From contig NZ_VLKF01000001.1 of assembly GCF_007994135.1 (NCBI RefSeq), positions 2,542,001 to 2,606,000 of the forward strand: a stretch of 64,000 nt of DNA. Reading direction: 5' to 3'. Each line of letters starts with the position of its first letter. Within the stretch, counting starts at the first letter, position 1. Made by a program: the position numbers and the translations under genes. The notes below the pieces were generated by a model that was not told the origin of the DNA, ran no database searches, and saw only the letters and a list, made by a program, of their open reading frames with translations. Below are positions 24,975 through 36,004 of the stretch, piece by piece. This stretch comes from Modestobacter roseus (GTDB lineage: Bacteria > Actinomycetota > Actinomycetes > Mycobacteriales > Geodermatophilaceae).

Positions 24975-26089
24975 CCGGCGTCCAGCGCGCTGCGCACCAG
25001 CCGGTCCACCAGCTCCGGGTAGCTGACGCCGGACGCCGCCCACATCCGCGGGAACATCGAGATCGGCGTGAAGCCGGGCATCGTGTTGACCTCGTTGACC
25101 ACCAGCCGGTCCGCGCCGGTGGCCGGGTCGGTGGAGAGGAAGAAGTCGACCCGGGCCAGCCCGCGGCAGTCCATCGCCAGGTAGGCCCGCCGGGACATCT
25201 CCTGCACCGCCGCGGTCTGCGCCGGCGTCAGGTCGGCCGGGACGTCGAACTCCACGGCGTCGGCGAGGTACTTCGCGTCGAAGTCGTACCAGTCGGTGCC
25301 CGGCCGCAGCCGGATCTCCGCCGGCAGGCTGGTGTCCGGCACCGGGGAACCGGGCCGGGCGAGCACCCCGCACTCCACCTCGCGGCCGGGGACGGCGGCC
25401 TCGACGACCACCTTCGGGTCGACCGCGGCCGCCGTCGCCACCGCCGCGGGGAACTGCGCCCAGTCGGTGACCTTGGTGATGCCGATGCTGGAGCCGGCCC
25501 GCGAGGGCTTCACGAAGACCGGCAGGCCCAGCCGCTCCCGGGCCGTGGCGTCGAGCAGCTCGGGATCGGCGCTCAGCGCGCCGGCGGCGTCGCGGAGCAC
25601 CACGTGGTCGCCCTGCGGGATGCCGGCGGCGGACAGGAGCTTCTTGGTGAACTCCTTGTCCATCGACGCCGCGCTGGCGAACACCCCGGAGCCCACGTAG
25701 GGCAGCCCCGACATCTCCAGCAGGCCCTGGATGGTGCCGTCCTCGCCGTAGGCGCCGTGCAGCACCGGGAAGACGACGTCGACCGCGGTGAGCCGGCCGA
25801 TCGCCTGACCGGCGTCCAGCACCGCCAGGCCCCGCCCGGCCGGGTCGCCCACCAGGCAGACCGCGGTGCCGTCGGTGACCTCGGGCAGCTGCCCGGCGTC
25901 GATGGCCAGCGCCTTGCCGTCGTGCAGCACCCAGCGGCCGTCGCGGGTGATGCCCACCGGCACCACGTCGTAGCGCTCCGGGTCCAGCGCGGCCAGCACG
26001 CTGCCGGCCGAGACGCAGGAGATCGCGTGCTCCGCGCTCCGCCCGCCGAACACGACCGCGACCCTCGTCTTGCCCGGCTTCCCCGTCAT
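24971..26089 (-). CDS. ddl: D-alanine--D-alanine ligase
   Basis: Makes the D-Ala-D-Ala dipeptide of peptidoglycan. The 372-aa ATP-grasp enzyme has the N-terminal GGRSAEHAISCVSAGSVL, the HGAYGEDGTIQGLLE substrate loop, MDKEFTKKLL, PVFVKPSRAGSSIGITKV and the C-terminal metal-binding LVVNEVNTMPGFTPISMFP. The ATG giving MTGKPGKTRVAVV is the natural start. ddl next to gpsA is the conserved actinobacterial order; here a cystathionine-lyase gene lies between. Confidence 0.96.
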   Translation of the reverse strand: MTGKPGKTRVAVVFGGRSAEHAISCVSAGSVLAALDPERYDVVPVGITRDGRWVLHDGKALAIDAGQLPEVTDGTAVCLVGDPAGRGLAVLDAGQAIGRLTAVDVVFPVLHGAYGEDGTIQGLLEMSGLPYVGSGVFASAASMDKEFTKKLLSAAGIPQGDHVVLRDAAGALSADPELLDATARERLGLPVFVKPSRAGSSIGITKVTDWAQFPAAVATAAAVDPKVVVEAAVPGREVECGVLARPGSPVPDTSLPAEIRLRPGTDWYDFDAKYLADAVEFDVPADLTPAQTAAVQEMSRRAYLAMDCRGLARVDFFLSTDPATGADRLVVNEVNTMPGFTPISMFPRMWAASGVSYPELVDRLVRSALDAG

Positions 26090-26100
26090 CGCCGCCGACC

Positions 26101-27285
26101 CTAGCCGAGCGGGCGGCCGGCCACGGCAGGCAGCGCGGAGAGCCCGGCCTCGAGGTCGGCGACGAGGTCGGCGGTGTCCTCGATGCCGCAGGAGAAGCGC
26201 ACGAACCCGGCCGGGACGGCGTCCCCGCCCCACTGCGCCCGCCGGTCGACGGTGGTGTGCACGCCACCGAAGCTGGTCGCCGCGGCGAAGAACCGGGTGG
26301 CCGCGACGAACGCCGCCACCGCCTCGGCGTCGGCGAGCTCGGCGGAGACGACCCCGTTGGGGCGCAGCATCTGGCGCTGGGCCAGCGCGAACGACGGGTC
26401 GCCCGGCCGCCACGGCCAGCGCACGTCCCGCACCGCTGGGGAGCCGGCCAGCACCTCGGTGAGCGCGGCGGCGTTGGCCGCCTGCCGGGCCAGCCGCAGG
26501 TCCAGGGTGCCCATCGAGCGGTGCGCCAGCCATGCCTCGAACGCCCCGGGGGTGTTGCCGGTCGTCTTGCGCCAGGCGGCGATCCGGGTGTTGAGCTCGC
26601 GGCCCCGCTCGGTGTGGGCGGTGCTCACGTGCCCCAGGAGCACGTCGCTGTGGCCGGTCAGCGCCTTGGTGTCCGACGCGACGACGACGTCGGCCCCCAG
26701 CGCCAGCGGGCGCTGGCCGATCGGGGTGGCCGTGGTGTTGTCGACCACCAGCACCGCGCCGGCCGCCTGGGTGGCCGCGGCCACGGCGGCGATGTCGCAG
26801 ACGTCCAGCTGCGGGTTGCTGGGGGTCTCCAGCAGCACCAGCCGGGCGCCGTCGAGGTCGCCGCGGGCGGCGACGTCGGCGATCTCCAGGGTCGGCACCA
26901 GCTCCACCTGCACGCCGAACCGGGCCAGCTCGTCCCGGGCGAGCACCCGGGTGGCGTAGTAGCCGTCCGACGGCAGCACCACCCGGTCACCGGGGCCGGC
27001 CAGCGCGAGGACCGCGGAGCTGATCGCCGCCATGCCGGTGGCGAAGGACAGGCAGTCGCCGCCGTCCAGCTCACCGACCGCCCGCTCGAACACCCGCAGC
27101 GTCGGGTTGTCCGGCCGGGCGTACCCGTCGGCGCCCTGCCAGCCGGGGGCCTGGTCGCCGAGGTGGTACGGCGCGGCGAACACCGGGGAGGGCCGCAGCG
27201 GGGCACCCGGCACCAGGGGCTCGTCGCCGGCGTGCACCAGCCGGCTGCCGTCACCCAGCTCGGCGGGCAGGTCAGGGGTGGTCAC
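26101..27285 (-). CDS. Cystathionine gamma-lyase/gamma-synthase family PLP enzyme
   Basis: The 394-aa protein is a Cys/Met-metabolism PLP enzyme: the SFATGMAAISSAVLAL segment, DNTTATPIGQRPL with the PLP-contacting Asp, and the Schiff-base Lys in VVASDTKALTGHSDVLLG. The C-terminal RFSCGIEDTADLVADLEAGL is typical. Lyase versus synthase cannot be told from sequence alone; the family contains both. GTG start. It sits 11 bp from ddl but is not overlapped, so co-transcription is possible. Confidence 0.85.
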   Translation of the reverse strand: MTTPDLPAELGDGSRLVHAGDEPLVPGAPLRPSPVFAAPYHLGDQAPGWQGADGYARPDNPTLRVFERAVGELDGGDCLSFATGMAAISSAVLALAGPGDRVVLPSDGYYATRVLARDELARFGVQVELVPTLEIADVAARGDLDGARLVLLETPSNPQLDVCDIAAVAAATQAAGAVLVVDNTTATPIGQRPLALGADVVVASDTKALTGHSDVLLGHVSTAHTERGRELNTRIAAWRKTTGNTPGAFEAWLAHRSMGTLDLRLARQAANAAALTEVLAGSPAVRDVRWPWRPGDPSFALAQRQMLRPNGVVSAELADAEAVAAFVAATRFFAAATSFGGVHTTVDRRAQWGGDAVPAGFVRFSCGIEDTADLVADLEAGLSALPAVAGRPLG

Positions 27286-27321
27286 AGGAGTCCTCCACGG
27301 GGGTGCGACAGTGACCCGGGG

Positions 27322-28317
27322 CTATTCGGGCTTGGCCTCGCGGGACATCATCTCGCGCACCATCCGCGCCGCCGACTCCCCCTCGTGGCACACCCGGACG
27401 ACGGCTTCGGTGATCGGCACGTCGACCCCGTGGGCGCGGGCCAGGTCGAGCACCGAGCGGCAGCTCTTGACCCCCTCGGCGGTCTGCCGGGTGATCTGCT
27501 CGACCTCCGCGACCGACATGCCCTGGCCGAGGTGCTCGCCGAAGGTGCGGTTGCGCGACAGCGGGGAGGAGCAGGTGGCCACCAGGTCACCGAGCCCGGC
27601 CAGCCCGGCGAAGGTGGCGGCGTCCGCGCCCAGGGCCAGGCCCAGCCGGGTGGTCTCGGCCAGGCCCCGGGTGATCAGCGAGGCCCGGGTGTTGTCGCCG
27701 TAGCCGAGCCCGGCGGCGATGCCGCAGGCCAGCGCGATGACGTTCTTCACGGCGCCACCGAGCTCGCAGCCCACCAGGTCGGCGTTGGTGTACGGGCGGA
27801 AGTACCGGGTGTGGCAGGCGGCCTGCAGCGCCGCGGCGCGGTCGGTGTCCGCGCAGGCGATCACGGTGGCCGAGGGCTGCTCCTCGGCGATCTCCCGGGC
27901 CAGGTTCGGGCCCGACAGCGCGGCCACCCGGTCGGTGCCGGCGCCGGTGACCTCGCTGATCACCTCGCTCATCCGCTTGGTGGTGCCCAGCTCCACGCCC
28001 TTCATCAGCGACAGCAGCGTCGCGTCCGGCGGCAGCTGGGGCGCCCAGCCGGTCAGGTTGCGCCGCAGCGTCTGGCTGGGCACGGCCAGGACGACGACGT
28101 CGGCGCCGTCCAGCGCCTCGGCGGCGTCGCTGGTGGCCCGCACCGCGTCGGGCAGGCGCACGCCGGGCAGGTACTCGGCGTTCTCCCGGGTGCCGGCGAT
28201 GGCCTCGGCCAGCTCGGGACGCCGCGCGTGCAGGGTCACCGTGCTGCCGGCGTCGGCGAGCACCTTGGCGAAGGTCGTGCCCCAGGAGCCGGCGCCGAGC
28301 ACCGCGGCCCGGGTCAC
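27322..28317 (-). CDS. gpsA: NAD(P)H-dependent glycerol-3-phosphate dehydrogenase
   Basis: Makes sn-glycerol 3-phosphate for phospholipids. The 331-aa protein has the Rossmann motif [14 protein letters not shown] at residues 8-21, [17 protein letters not shown], the catalytic Lys region [17 protein letters not shown] and [20 protein letters not shown]. The GTG start overlaps the plsC stop (GTGA), so acyltransferase and dehydrogenase are coupled and feed the same phospholipid pathway. Confidence 0.95.
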   Translation of the reverse strand: MTRAAVLGAGSWGTTFAKVLADAGSTVTLHARRPELAEAIAGTRENAEYLPGVRLPDAVRATSDAAEALDGADVVVLAVPSQTLRRNLTGWAPQLPPDATLLSLMKGVELGTTKRMSEVISEVTGAGTDRVAALSGPNLAREIAEEQPSATVIACADTDRAAALQAACHTRYFRPYTNADLVGCELGGAVKNVIALACGIAAGLGYGDNTRASLITRGLAETTRLGLALGADAATFAGLAGLGDLVATCSSPLSRNRTFGEHLGQGMSVAEVEQITRQTAEGVKSCRSVLDLARAHGVDVPITEAVVRVCHEGESAARMVREMMSREAKPE

Positions 28318-29105
28318 GCCGCGTCCCCGGGCAGCGTGCGGAGGGACGGGCGGGGGTGGAAGGCGGTCGGCGGGGTCTGGCCGCGCACCTCACCGAGCTC
28401 GTCGCGGACCCGGGTCATCACCAGGTCGGTCACCTCGCGCAGCAGCTCGGGGCTCAGCGCCCGGCCGGCGCGGACGTCGGCCCGCTGGGCGGAGAGGTCG
28501 ACCGGCTCCCCCACCCGGTACTCCACCGGGGTCCGCAGCCGCAGGTGCAGCTTCCTGGCGTGGTAGTCGTGCACCCGCTGCGGACCCCACTGGGCCACCG
28601 GCAGCACCACGGCGTCGGTGGACAGCGCCAGCCGGGCCACCCCGGTGCGCGCCTGCATCGGCCACCAGTCCGGGTCGCGGGTGACCGACCCCTCCGGGTA
28701 GATCACCACCACCGCGCCGGCGTCGAGGGCCTGCTTCGCCGCGTGCACCGAGGAGCTGGCCGTGCTCGACCCCCGGGAGACCGGGAACTGCCCGGCGGCA
28801 CGCAGGATCGTCCCGGCCAGGCCGCGGAACAGGGCGTCCTTGGCGAGGAAGTGCGGTACCCGCCCGGCGTCCCAGACCAGCCGGGCGCAGCCCAGCGGGT
28901 CGAGCACCGAGACGTGGTTGGCCACCAGCAGCACCCCGCCGGCCGGCGGGATGCGGTCGGCGTGCCGGTAGCGCAGCCGGAACACCAGCGAGGCCGCCGG
29001 GTACACGACGAGCACGCACAGCCACAGCGCGAACGGCACCGGCCGGCGGGTCGCCCAGCGGGGCGGCCTACGGCCCGGCGGGCCCTGCTCCTGCGACACG
29101 TGCAC
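28314..29105 (-). CDS. plsC: 1-acyl-sn-glycerol-3-phosphate acyltransferase
   Basis: The 263-aa protein begins with a short polar stretch, then a membrane helix ([18 protein letters not shown]) and the PlsC domain: the catalytic NHVSVLDP (H-x4-D) and YPEGSVTRD. It forms phosphatidic acid at the membrane. A GGAGGAG ribosome-binding site precedes two GTG codons (29105, 29099); the first is used here. Its 5' end overlaps the amidohydrolase 3' end by 38 bp and its 3' end overlaps gpsA. Confidence 0.9.
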   Translation of the reverse strand: MHVSQEQGPPGRRPPRWATRRPVPFALWLCVLVVYPAASLVFRLRYRHADRIPPAGGVLLVANHVSVLDPLGCARLVWDAGRVPHFLAKDALFRGLAGTILRAAGQFPVSRGSSTASSSVHAAKQALDAGAVVVIYPEGSVTRDPDWWPMQARTGVARLALSTDAVVLPVAQWGPQRVHDYHARKLHLRLRTPVEYRVGEPVDLSAQRADVRAGRALSPELLREVTDLVMTRVRDELGEVRGQTPPTAFHPRPSLRTLPGDAA

Positions 29106-30720
29106 CCTCTCCTCCCGGGGCCGACGGCTCCTGAGCCGGTGACCCGACTCGTGATCGTGCCCCCCGCCCCCCGGTCGTGCGCAAGCGCCCCTGGCCCAGC
29201 TCCCCGCCGCGGTGGGTGAACCGGCCGCCGACCAGGGTGGCGAGCACCTCCGTCGTCCGCAGGCCGGCGGCGCCGTCGCGGGCCAGCACGGTGGCCGGCG
29301 GCTCGGCGACGACGACCAGGTCCGCGACGTCGCCCACCCGGACGGCGTCGCGGCCACCGCTGGCCGCCCGCAGCGCGACCGCCAGGTCCAGGTGCTGCTC
29401 GGGGTGCCAGGCGGCACGCTCGTCCAGCGACCGGTGCACGGCGGCGGCGATCCCGTCCCAGGGGTCCAGCGCGGCCACCGGGGCGTCCGAACCCAGCGCG
29501 AGCTCCGCCCCGGCGCCGGCGAGCGCGCCGTAGGGGAACGCCGTGCCCGTCGCGCCGGCCCAGTGCAGGTCGGCGGCGTCCCGGTCGTCGACGGCGTGCC
29601 GCGGCTGCACGCTGGCCACCACGCCGAGCTCGGCGAAGCGCGGCAGGTCGCGGTCGGCCACCTGCTGGGCGTGCTCGATCCGCCCCGGGGCGCCGACGGC
29701 GGCGAAGCCGTCCAGGGCGACGGCGGTGGCCCGGTCGCCGATGGCGTGCACCGCGAGGTCCAGCCCGGCCGCGCTCGCCCGGCGCAGCAGCCGTTCCAGC
29801 TCCGCCGGCGGGGTGCGCAGCAGCCCGTGCGCCTCCGGCCCGGTCACACCGGGGTAGGCGTGTGAGCAGTACGCCGTCCGGGTGCCGAGCGACCCGTCGA
29901 CGAACACCTTCAGCGGGCCCAGCCGCACGCGGTCGGCGGCCACCGGGTCGGTCAGGCCGGGCAGCGGGTCGCCGCTGCGCAGGCCCGCGGCGAGCACGTC
30001 GTCCAGCCGGTCGACGTAGACGCCGGCGGCCACCCGTACCGCCGGCCCGCCCGGGCGCAGCGCCGCGCGCCGCACCCACGAGGTGACCAGGTCGTCGAAC
30101 TCCAGGTCGACCACCGCGGTCACCCCGCGGGCGGCCGCGGCGTCGGTGGCCGCCAGCACCCACTCGTCCCGGACGTCGGGGCCGGCGGACTCCGCGGCCG
30201 CGTAGACCCGCATCGCCTCGTGCTCCCGCAGCACGCCGTCGGCGGTGCGCAGCCCCAGCCACCGGACGGCCGCGGTGCTGCACCAGGCGGTGTGCAGGTC
30301 GCCGCTGACCACCACCACCGGCAGCCCGGGCAGGGCGGCGTCGAGCACCGCGGCGTCCGGGCCGGTGGTCCACAACGCGTCGCGGAAGCCCTGGGCGACG
30401 ACGACGGCGTCCCCGGCCGGCGGCGCCGCGGCCACCACCGCGGCGATCATCGCCGCCACCTGCTCCGCGGAGCCGGCGGTGGAGACGTCGATCCGGCGGC
30501 GGGCTGCCGCCCACTGTTCCAGGTGCACGTGCGCGTCCCGCAACCCGGGCAGCAGCACCGCGCCGTCCAGATCGACCACCTCGACACCGTCGGGCAGCCG
30601 GTCCAGGCCGGGCGCACCGCCGGACAGGTCGTCGGCGATCGCCACCACCCGGCCGGCGGTGACCAGCACGTCCCGGACCGCGGTCCCGAGCCGGGCCCGG
30701 CGCAGCAGCAGGCCGCTCAC
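29068..30720 (-). CDS. Amidohydrolase family protein (YtcJ-like)
   Basis: The 550-aa metal-dependent hydrolase has the [11 protein letters not shown] metal site, [42 protein letters not shown] and [22 protein letters not shown]. These place it in the amidohydrolase-3 group, whose substrates are largely unknown. The C-terminal 40 residues are low-complexity and run into the plsC start. GTG start overlaps the serine-hydrolase stop (GTGA). Confidence 0.88.
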   Translation of the reverse strand: MSGLLLRRARLGTAVRDVLVTAGRVVAIADDLSGGAPGLDRLPDGVEVVDLDGAVLLPGLRDAHVHLEQWAAARRRIDVSTAGSAEQVAAMIAAVVAAAPPAGDAVVVAQGFRDALWTTGPDAAVLDAALPGLPVVVVSGDLHTAWCSTAAVRWLGLRTADGVLREHEAMRVYAAAESAGPDVRDEWVLAATDAAAARGVTAVVDLEFDDLVTSWVRRAALRPGGPAVRVAAGVYVDRLDDVLAAGLRSGDPLPGLTDPVAADRVRLGPLKVFVDGSLGTRTAYCSHAYPGVTGPEAHGLLRTPPAELERLLRRASAAGLDLAVHAIGDRATAVALDGFAAVGAPGRIEHAQQVADRDLPRFAELGVVASVQPRHAVDDRDAADLHWAGATGTAFPYGALAGAGAELALGSDAPVAALDPWDGIAAAVHRSLDERAAWHPEQHLDLAVALRAASGGRDAVRVGDVADLVVVAEPPATVLARDGAAGLRTTEVLATLVGGRFTHRGGELGQGRLRTTGGRGARSRVGSPAQEPSAPGGEGARVAGAGPAGP

Positions 30721-32126
30721 CGCGGCTCCCCGGCCACCTGCGCGGCGCGGCGGGCGCGGAAGGCGTCGACCGGCCAGGCGGTGATCCCGCCGATCCGGAC
30801 GGCGGTGGCCGCACCGTCGTCGCCCCACTCGTAGGTGATCGGCTCCCCCGCCGAGCCGAAGCCGGCCACCGACTCCTGGCGCAGCGTGTCGCCGTCGACG
30901 ACGGCCAGCTCCAGGTGCTCGTCGGCCGGCGCGGTCGAGCCGGGGTGCAGCAGCACGAGGCGGCCGCCGAGCAGGGCGACGTCGGTGACCCCCCACAGGT
31001 TGGCGAACCGGCCGGAGAACCGGGCCAGGTCCGCACCGGCGGCGTCCTCGGGCGCGGCCAGCGCCAGGTCGACCAGCCCGACCAGCCCCCGGGCGAGCAC
31101 GTCGGCCGGGCCCTCCAGGCAGTTGGTCAGCACGCTGACCACCAGCTGCGCCTCCGGGTCGAGCCAGGTGCGGGTGATGTGCCCCGGGTAGCCGCCGCTG
31201 TGGCCGACCAGCCGACGCTCGCCCACGGTCTTCAGGTCCATGCCCAGCCCGTACCAGCGGGCCTCCTGCCCGTGCGCGCGGATCTCGGACTCCGGGCGGC
31301 GCATCAGCCGCTTGGCCGCCTCGGGCAGCAGCCGGTCGTCACCGGTCGCGTGCGCGGCGAAGAACGCCGAGAGGTCGCGGGCGGTGGACCAGAAGCCGGT
31401 GGCCGCGGCCATCGCCCGGGTGTCGACGTGCGGGATGCGCAGCCGGGTCAGCTCGCCCTCCAGCAGCGCGGTGTGCCCGGCCGCGTACTCCGCCGCGCGG
31501 GCCGGCTCCCACTCCGGGCCGGTGTCGGTCAGCCCGAGCGGGTCGACCACGGCGCGCTGCACGTGCTCGGCGTACCCGGTGCCGGTCACCGCCTCGACCA
31601 CCTGGCCGAGCAGGGAGTAGCCGACGTTCGAGTACTTGAAGTGCTCGTTGCGGCCGAAGACGACGGCGTCCGGCCCGACCACGAGCTCGCTCAGCCGCTG
31701 CGCGTCCGGGAAGGCGTGCAGCAGCTGCCAGAAGTCGTTGTCCGCGCCGTCGCGCAGCAGCCCGGACTGGTGGCCCAGCAGCTCCCGGACGGTGACCGCC
31801 GCGACCGCCGCGGGCAGCCCGGGCACCCAGGAGCCGACCGGGTCGTCCAGCCGCAGCCGCCCGGCCTCGACCAGCTGCAGCACCGCGGTCGCGGTGAAGG
31901 TCTTGGAGTGCGAGGCGACCCGGAACAGGTGCCGCGGGGTCAGCGGCGCCCCGGTGGTCTCGTCGGCGACCCCGAGCGCGACGTCGAGGACCAACCGGCC
32001 ACCCACCCGGACGGCGGCCTGCACGCCGGGCACCCGCCCCCGCCGGCGCTGGTGCTCCAGCCACGACTGCAGGTACGGCGCGGCCGCGGTGACGACGTCG
32101 GCGGTGCGGTCGGGGGTGCTGGGCAT
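30717..32126 (-). CDS. Serine hydrolase, beta-lactamase/class C family
   Basis: The 469-aa protein has SHSK at residues 72-75 (S-x-x-K), YSN at 165-167 and GHSGGYPG (H-x-G) after 320. That is the triad of class C beta-lactamases, D-aminopeptidases and esterases. There is no signal peptide at the chosen ATG ([10 protein letters not shown]), so a cytosolic peptidase or esterase is more likely than a true beta-lactamase. The C-terminal 120 residues form an extra lipocalin-like domain. It leads an overlapping chain with the amidohydrolase, plsC and gpsA. Confidence 0.88.
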   Translation of the reverse strand: MPSTPDRTADVVTAAAPYLQSWLEHQRRRGRVPGVQAAVRVGGRLVLDVALGVADETTGAPLTPRHLFRVASHSKTFTATAVLQLVEAGRLRLDDPVGSWVPGLPAAVAAVTVRELLGHQSGLLRDGADNDFWQLLHAFPDAQRLSELVVGPDAVVFGRNEHFKYSNVGYSLLGQVVEAVTGTGYAEHVQRAVVDPLGLTDTGPEWEPARAAEYAAGHTALLEGELTRLRIPHVDTRAMAAATGFWSTARDLSAFFAAHATGDDRLLPEAAKRLMRRPESEIRAHGQEARWYGLGMDLKTVGERRLVGHSGGYPGHITRTWLDPEAQLVVSVLTNCLEGPADVLARGLVGLVDLALAAPEDAAGADLARFSGRFANLWGVTDVALLGGRLVLLHPGSTAPADEHLELAVVDGDTLRQESVAGFGSAGEPITYEWGDDGAATAVRIGGITAWPVDAFRARRAAQVAGEPR

Positions 32127-32220
32127 GCTCGGGCGCTCCTCGGGAGGGGACGGTGCCGCAGCAGCCCACCACACGGGCGCGCGGGCGGTGTGCTCACATG
32201 GCCCGGTGCACCAGTGGTCA

Positions 32221-32874
32221 GTGCAGCAGTGGTCCGTGGTCGTGCCGGCCAAGCGGCTGGTGTCGGCCAAGACGCGGCTGACCCCGCTCACCAGCGGGCT
32301 CGGCGCCGCGGGCACGGCCCGGCACGAGGAGCTGGTGCTCGCGCTGCTGGCCGACACCGTCGCCGCGGCGCTCGCCGCCGACGCCGTCGCCGGGGTGCTG
32401 GTGGTCACCGACGAGCCGCGGGCCGCCGCCGTCGTCGGCGCACTCGGGGCGGCCACCGTGGGCGACGAGCCCGACCGCGGGCTCAACGCCGCCCTGGAGC
32501 ACGGCGCGGCGCACGCCCGGCGCACCGGCGCGACCGCCGTCGCGGCGCTCTCCTCCGACCTGCCGGCGTTGCGCCCGGCCGAGCTGACCGCGGCCCTGCG
32601 CGCGGCGGCGGCACACCCGCGGGCCTTCGCCGCCGACGCCGCCGGCACCGGGACGACGCTGCTCTGCGCCGGCCCCGGCGCCGCCCTGGACCCCCGGTTC
32701 GGGCGCGCTTCGGCCACCGCGCACGCGGCCAGCGGCGCCGTCCCGCTGGGCGGGAGCTGGCCGGGGCTGCGCCGCGACGTCGACACGCCTGCCGACCTGC
32801 GGTCCGCCGCGCGGCTCGGGCTGGGCCCGCGCAGCACGGATCTCCTCTCGGACACCCTCTGGTCACCTCGGTGA
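32221..32874 (+). CDS. cofC: 2-phospho-L-lactate (phosphoenolpyruvate) guanylyltransferase
   Basis: Makes the GDP-activated side-chain precursor of cofactor F420. The 217-aa protein starts [20 protein letters not shown], the nucleotidyltransferase N-terminus, and has [14 protein letters not shown] and [15 protein letters not shown]. An upstream in-frame GTG at 32206 lies in a 15-bp imperfect tandem repeat (GTGCACCAGTGGTCA / GTGCAGCAGTGGTCC), which leaves the exact start open. cofC-ppk1-mutT1 is the mycobacterial order. Confidence 0.9.
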   Translation: MQQWSVVVPAKRLVSAKTRLTPLTSGLGAAGTARHEELVLALLADTVAAALAADAVAGVLVVTDEPRAAAVVGALGAATVGDEPDRGLNAALEHGAAHARRTGATAVAALSSDLPALRPAELTAALRAAAAHPRAFAADAAGTGTTLLCAGPGAALDPRFGRASATAHAASGAVPLGGSWPGLRRDVDTPADLRSAARLGLGPRSTDLLSDTLWSPR

Positions 32875-32888
32875 GGCAGGATCGACCC

Positions 32889-34964
32889 GTGCCTGCCGCC
32901 GACCCGACGCTCCCCGCCGACCGGTTCCTCAACCGTGAGCTCTCCTGGCTGGACTTCAACGCCCGGGTGCTCGAGCTGGCCGAGGACGACAGCCTGCCGT
33001 TGCTGGAGCGGGTGAAGTTCCTCTCGATCTTCGCCAGCAACCTCGACGAGTTCTTCATGGTCCGGATCGCCGGCCTCAAGCGCCGGCAGAGCACCGGCCT
33101 CACCGTCCGCTCCCCCGACGGGCTGACCATCCGCGAGCAGCTCGCCCTGGTCACCGAGCGCACCCAGGACCTGATGCACCGGCACGGCGGCGTCTTCACC
33201 AAGGACGTCACGCCGCTGCTGGAGGCGCAGGGCATCCGGATCCTGCACTGGAGCGACCTCGCCGACACCGATGCGATGCGCCTGCGCGAGTACTTCCGCG
33301 ACCAGGTGTTCCCGGTGCTCACCCCGCTGGCGGTCGACCCGGCGCACCCCTTCCCCTACATCAGCGGGCTGTCGCTGAACCTGGCGGTCTCCGTCCGCGA
33401 CCCGGACACCGGCGCCCCCCGCTTCGCGCGGGTCAAGGTGCCCAACAACGTGCCGCGGTTCATCCCGGTGTCCCCGGCCGGGGGGCAGCACAGCGACGCG
33501 ACGGCGGTCTTCCTCCCGCTCGAGGACCTGATCGCCGCGCACCTCGGCCAGCTGTTCCCCGGCCTGGACGTGCTCGACCACCACCTGTTCCGGGTCACCC
33601 GCAACGCCGACCTCGAGGTCGAGGAGGACCGGGACGAGGACCTGCTGCAGGCCCTGGAGCGCGAGCTCGCCCGGCGCCGGTTCGGGCCGGCGGTGCGCCT
33701 GGAGATCACCGCGTCGATGGACCCGCAGATCCTCGACGTGCTCGTCTCCGAGCTGGAGATCAGCCCGTCCGACGTCGTCTCGGTGCCCGGGCTGCTGGAC
33801 CTGGCCTCGCTGATGGAGCTCTACGACCTGGACCGGCCCGAGCTCAAGGACGACCCGTTCGTGCCGGCCACCCACCCCCGGCTCTCCGAGGGCGAGACCC
33901 CCAAGAGCGTGTTCGCGACGCTGCGCGAGGGCGACGTGCTGGTGCACCACCCCTACGACTCCTTCGCCACCAGCGTGCAGCGGTTCATCGAGCAGGCCGC
34001 CGCCGACCCGCACGTGCTGGCGATCAAGCAGACGCTCTACCGCACCTCGGGTGACTCCCCCATCGTCTCGGCGCTGATCGAGGCGGCGCAGGCCGGCAAG
34101 CAGGTCGTCGTCCTGGTGGAGATCAAGGCCCGCTTCGACGAGGAGGCGAACATCAGCTGGGCCCGTTCGCTGGAGCGGGCCGGCTGCCACGTCGTCTACG
34201 GGCTGGTGGGGCTCAAGACGCACTGCAAGACGGCGCTGGTGGTCCGGATGGAGAACGGGGTGATCCGCCGGTACTGCCACATCGGCACCGGCAACTACAA
34301 CCCGAAGACCGCCCGGATCTACGAGGACCTGGGCATCCTCACCGCCGACCCCCGGGTGGGCGCCGACCTCACCGACCTGTTCAACACCCTCACCGGTTAC
34401 TCCCGGCAGACCACCTACCGGTCACTGCTGGTGGCGCCCCGCGGGGTGCGCACCGGGCTGGTGGAGCGGATCCGCCGCGAGGCCCGGCACGCCGCCGAGG
34501 GGCGCGCGTCGGGCATCCGGATCAAGGTGAACTCCCTGGTCGACGAGCAGATCATCGACGCGCTCTACGAGGCGTCCCTGGCCGGCGTGCCGGTCGAGCT
34601 GCTGATCCGCGGCATCTGCGCGCTGCGCCCGGGGGTGCCGGGGCTGAGCGAGAACATCCGGGTGCGCTCGATCGTGGGCCGCTTCCTGGAGCACTCGCGG
34701 GCGATCAGCTTCGTCAACGACGGCGAGCCCGAGTGGTGGATCGGCAGCGCCGACCTCATGCACCGCAACCTCGACCGCCGGGTGGAGGTGCTGTTGCGGG
34801 TGAACGACCCGGCCGCCCAGCGCCAGCTGCAGCAGGTCTTCGACGGCGCGCTCGCGCCCGACGTGCTCAGCTGGGAGCTGTCCGCCGACGGGAGCTGGCG
34901 CCGCTGCGGGCAGCGCGACCACCAGCGGGAGCTGCTCACCGGGCGGGGTGAGCACGCTGCCTGA
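32889..34964 (+). CDS. ppk1: Polyphosphate kinase 1
   Basis: Membrane-associated enzyme that polymerises the ATP gamma-phosphate into polyphosphate. The 691-aa protein has the N-domain ([31 protein letters not shown]), the head domain, and the two PLD-like catalytic domains. The phospho-acceptor His is residue 464 in [13 protein letters not shown], and a second conserved His lies in [17 protein letters not shown] lies 7 nt before this GTG. A GTG at 32871 overlapping the cofC stop is an alternative. The 3' end overlaps the Nudix gene by 17 bp. Confidence 0.96.
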   Translation: MPAADPTLPADRFLNRELSWLDFNARVLELAEDDSLPLLERVKFLSIFASNLDEFFMVRIAGLKRRQSTGLTVRSPDGLTIREQLALVTERTQDLMHRHGGVFTKDVTPLLEAQGIRILHWSDLADTDAMRLREYFRDQVFPVLTPLAVDPAHPFPYISGLSLNLAVSVRDPDTGAPRFARVKVPNNVPRFIPVSPAGGQHSDATAVFLPLEDLIAAHLGQLFPGLDVLDHHLFRVTRNADLEVEEDRDEDLLQALERELARRRFGPAVRLEITASMDPQILDVLVSELEISPSDVVSVPGLLDLASLMELYDLDRPELKDDPFVPATHPRLSEGETPKSVFATLREGDVLVHHPYDSFATSVQRFIEQAAADPHVLAIKQTLYRTSGDSPIVSALIEAAQAGKQVVVLVEIKARFDEEANISWARSLERAGCHVVYGLVGLKTHCKTALVVRMENGVIRRYCHIGTGNYNPKTARIYEDLGILTADPRVGADLTDLFNTLTGYSRQTTYRSLLVAPRGVRTGLVERIRREARHAAEGRASGIRIKVNSLVDEQIIDALYEASLAGVPVELLIRGICALRPGVPGLSENIRVRSIVGRFLEHSRAISFVNDGEPEWWIGSADLMHRNLDRRVEVLLRVNDPAAQRQLQQVFDGALAPDVLSWELSADGSWRRCGQRDHQRELLTGRGEHAA

Positions 34965-35928
34965 GCCCGCCCCGCTGATCCCGGCGGCCGGCGGTGCGCT
35001 GTGGCGCCGCCGCCCCGACGGCACGCTCGAGACCGCACTGGTGCACCGGCCCAAGTACGACGACTGGTCGCTGCCCAAGGGCAAGCTCGACCCCGGGGAG
35101 CACCCGCTGCTGGCCGCCGTGCGGGAGGTCGACGAGGAGACCGGCCTGCGCACCGTCGTCGGCCGGCGCAGCGTGCAGACCCGCTACGAGCACCGGCAGG
35201 GCCCCAAGCGGGTCGACTACTGGGTGATGCGCGCCGCCGGCGGTGACTTCGTGCCCAACGACGAGGTCGACGAGCTGCGCTGGCTGTCCCTGCCCGACGC
35301 CGACCGGGTGGTCAGCCACGACCACGACCGCGCGGTGCTGCACGACCTGGCCCGCACCGACGTGCCGCGGATGCCGCAGCTGCTGCTGGTCCGGCACGCG
35401 TCGGCCGGTGAGCGCGGCGACTGGGACGGCCCGGACGACGAGCGCCCGCTGGACCGCCGGGGCCGCGGGCAGGCGGCCGCGCTGGCCGCGGTGCTGCCCG
35501 CCTTCGGCCCCGTCCGGGTGCTCGCCGCGCCACCGGTGCGCTGCCGGGAGACGGTGACGCCGCTCGCGGAGGAGCTGGGCCTGCCGGTGGGCGAGGTGCC
35601 CGAGCTCGGCGAGGACGGCTTCGAGGCCGACCCCGAGGCGGGGCTGGCCGTCGTCGAACGGCTGCTGACCACCGACGCGCCGGACGACGGCGTGACCGTG
35701 GTGTGCAGCCAGGGCGGGGCGATCCCCTCGGTGCTGCTCTCCCTCGGGGTGCGCTGGCACGGCACCGCCGGGGCGCTGTGGCCGCCGGCGGCCAAGGGCA
35801 GCGTGTGGGCGCTCAGCGGCCGGCCGGGCGCGCTGGCCGCGGACTACTACCGCGACTTCACCGCCGACCCGGCGGCGCCGTCGGGCCGGGCGACCGGCAC
35901 CGCCGGCCGGGTCGCCGCCACCAGCTGA
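34948..35928 (+). CDS. mutT1: MutT1-like Nudix hydrolase / histidine phosphatase fusion
   Basis: Two domains in 326 aa. The Nudix domain (1-135) has the complete box [23 protein letters not shown]. The histidine-phosphatase domain (about 145-320) has [10 protein letters not shown] with the catalytic His. This matches mycobacterial MutT1, which degrades 8-oxo-GTP/dGTP and dinucleoside polyphosphates. It overlaps ppk1, which suggests linked control of nucleotide hygiene and polyphosphate. It ends directly at hairpin element copy B. Confidence 0.92.
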   Translation: MSTLPEPAPLIPAAGGALWRRRPDGTLETALVHRPKYDDWSLPKGKLDPGEHPLLAAVREVDEETGLRTVVGRRSVQTRYEHRQGPKRVDYWVMRAAGGDFVPNDEVDELRWLSLPDADRVVSHDHDRAVLHDLARTDVPRMPQLLLVRHASAGERGDWDGPDDERPLDRRGRGQAAALAAVLPAFGPVRVLAAPPVRCRETVTPLAEELGLPVGEVPELGEDGFEADPEAGLAVVERLLTTDAPDDGVTVVCSQGGAIPSVLLSLGVRWHGTAGALWPPAAKGSVWALSGRPGALAADYYRDFTADPAAPSGRATGTAGRVAATS

Positions 35929-35998
35929 GGAAGGACCCCGCTGCCCCCCACCGCTCGCACGCTCGCGGTGGGCCCCTGCAGCGGGGCCGTTCCAGCAG
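35929..35998 (+). repeat. Post-stop hairpin element, copy B
   Basis: The mutT1 TGA is followed by GGAAGGACCCCGCTGCC. The outer arms are CCCCGCTGC and GCAGCGGGG. The inner arms are CCCACCGC and GCGGTGGG around a TCGCACGCTC loop. The tail is GGCCGTTCCAGCA. It sits between convergent mutT1 and leuD and may terminate both. Confidence 0.8.
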
Positions 35999-36004
35999 CT
36001 GGCG

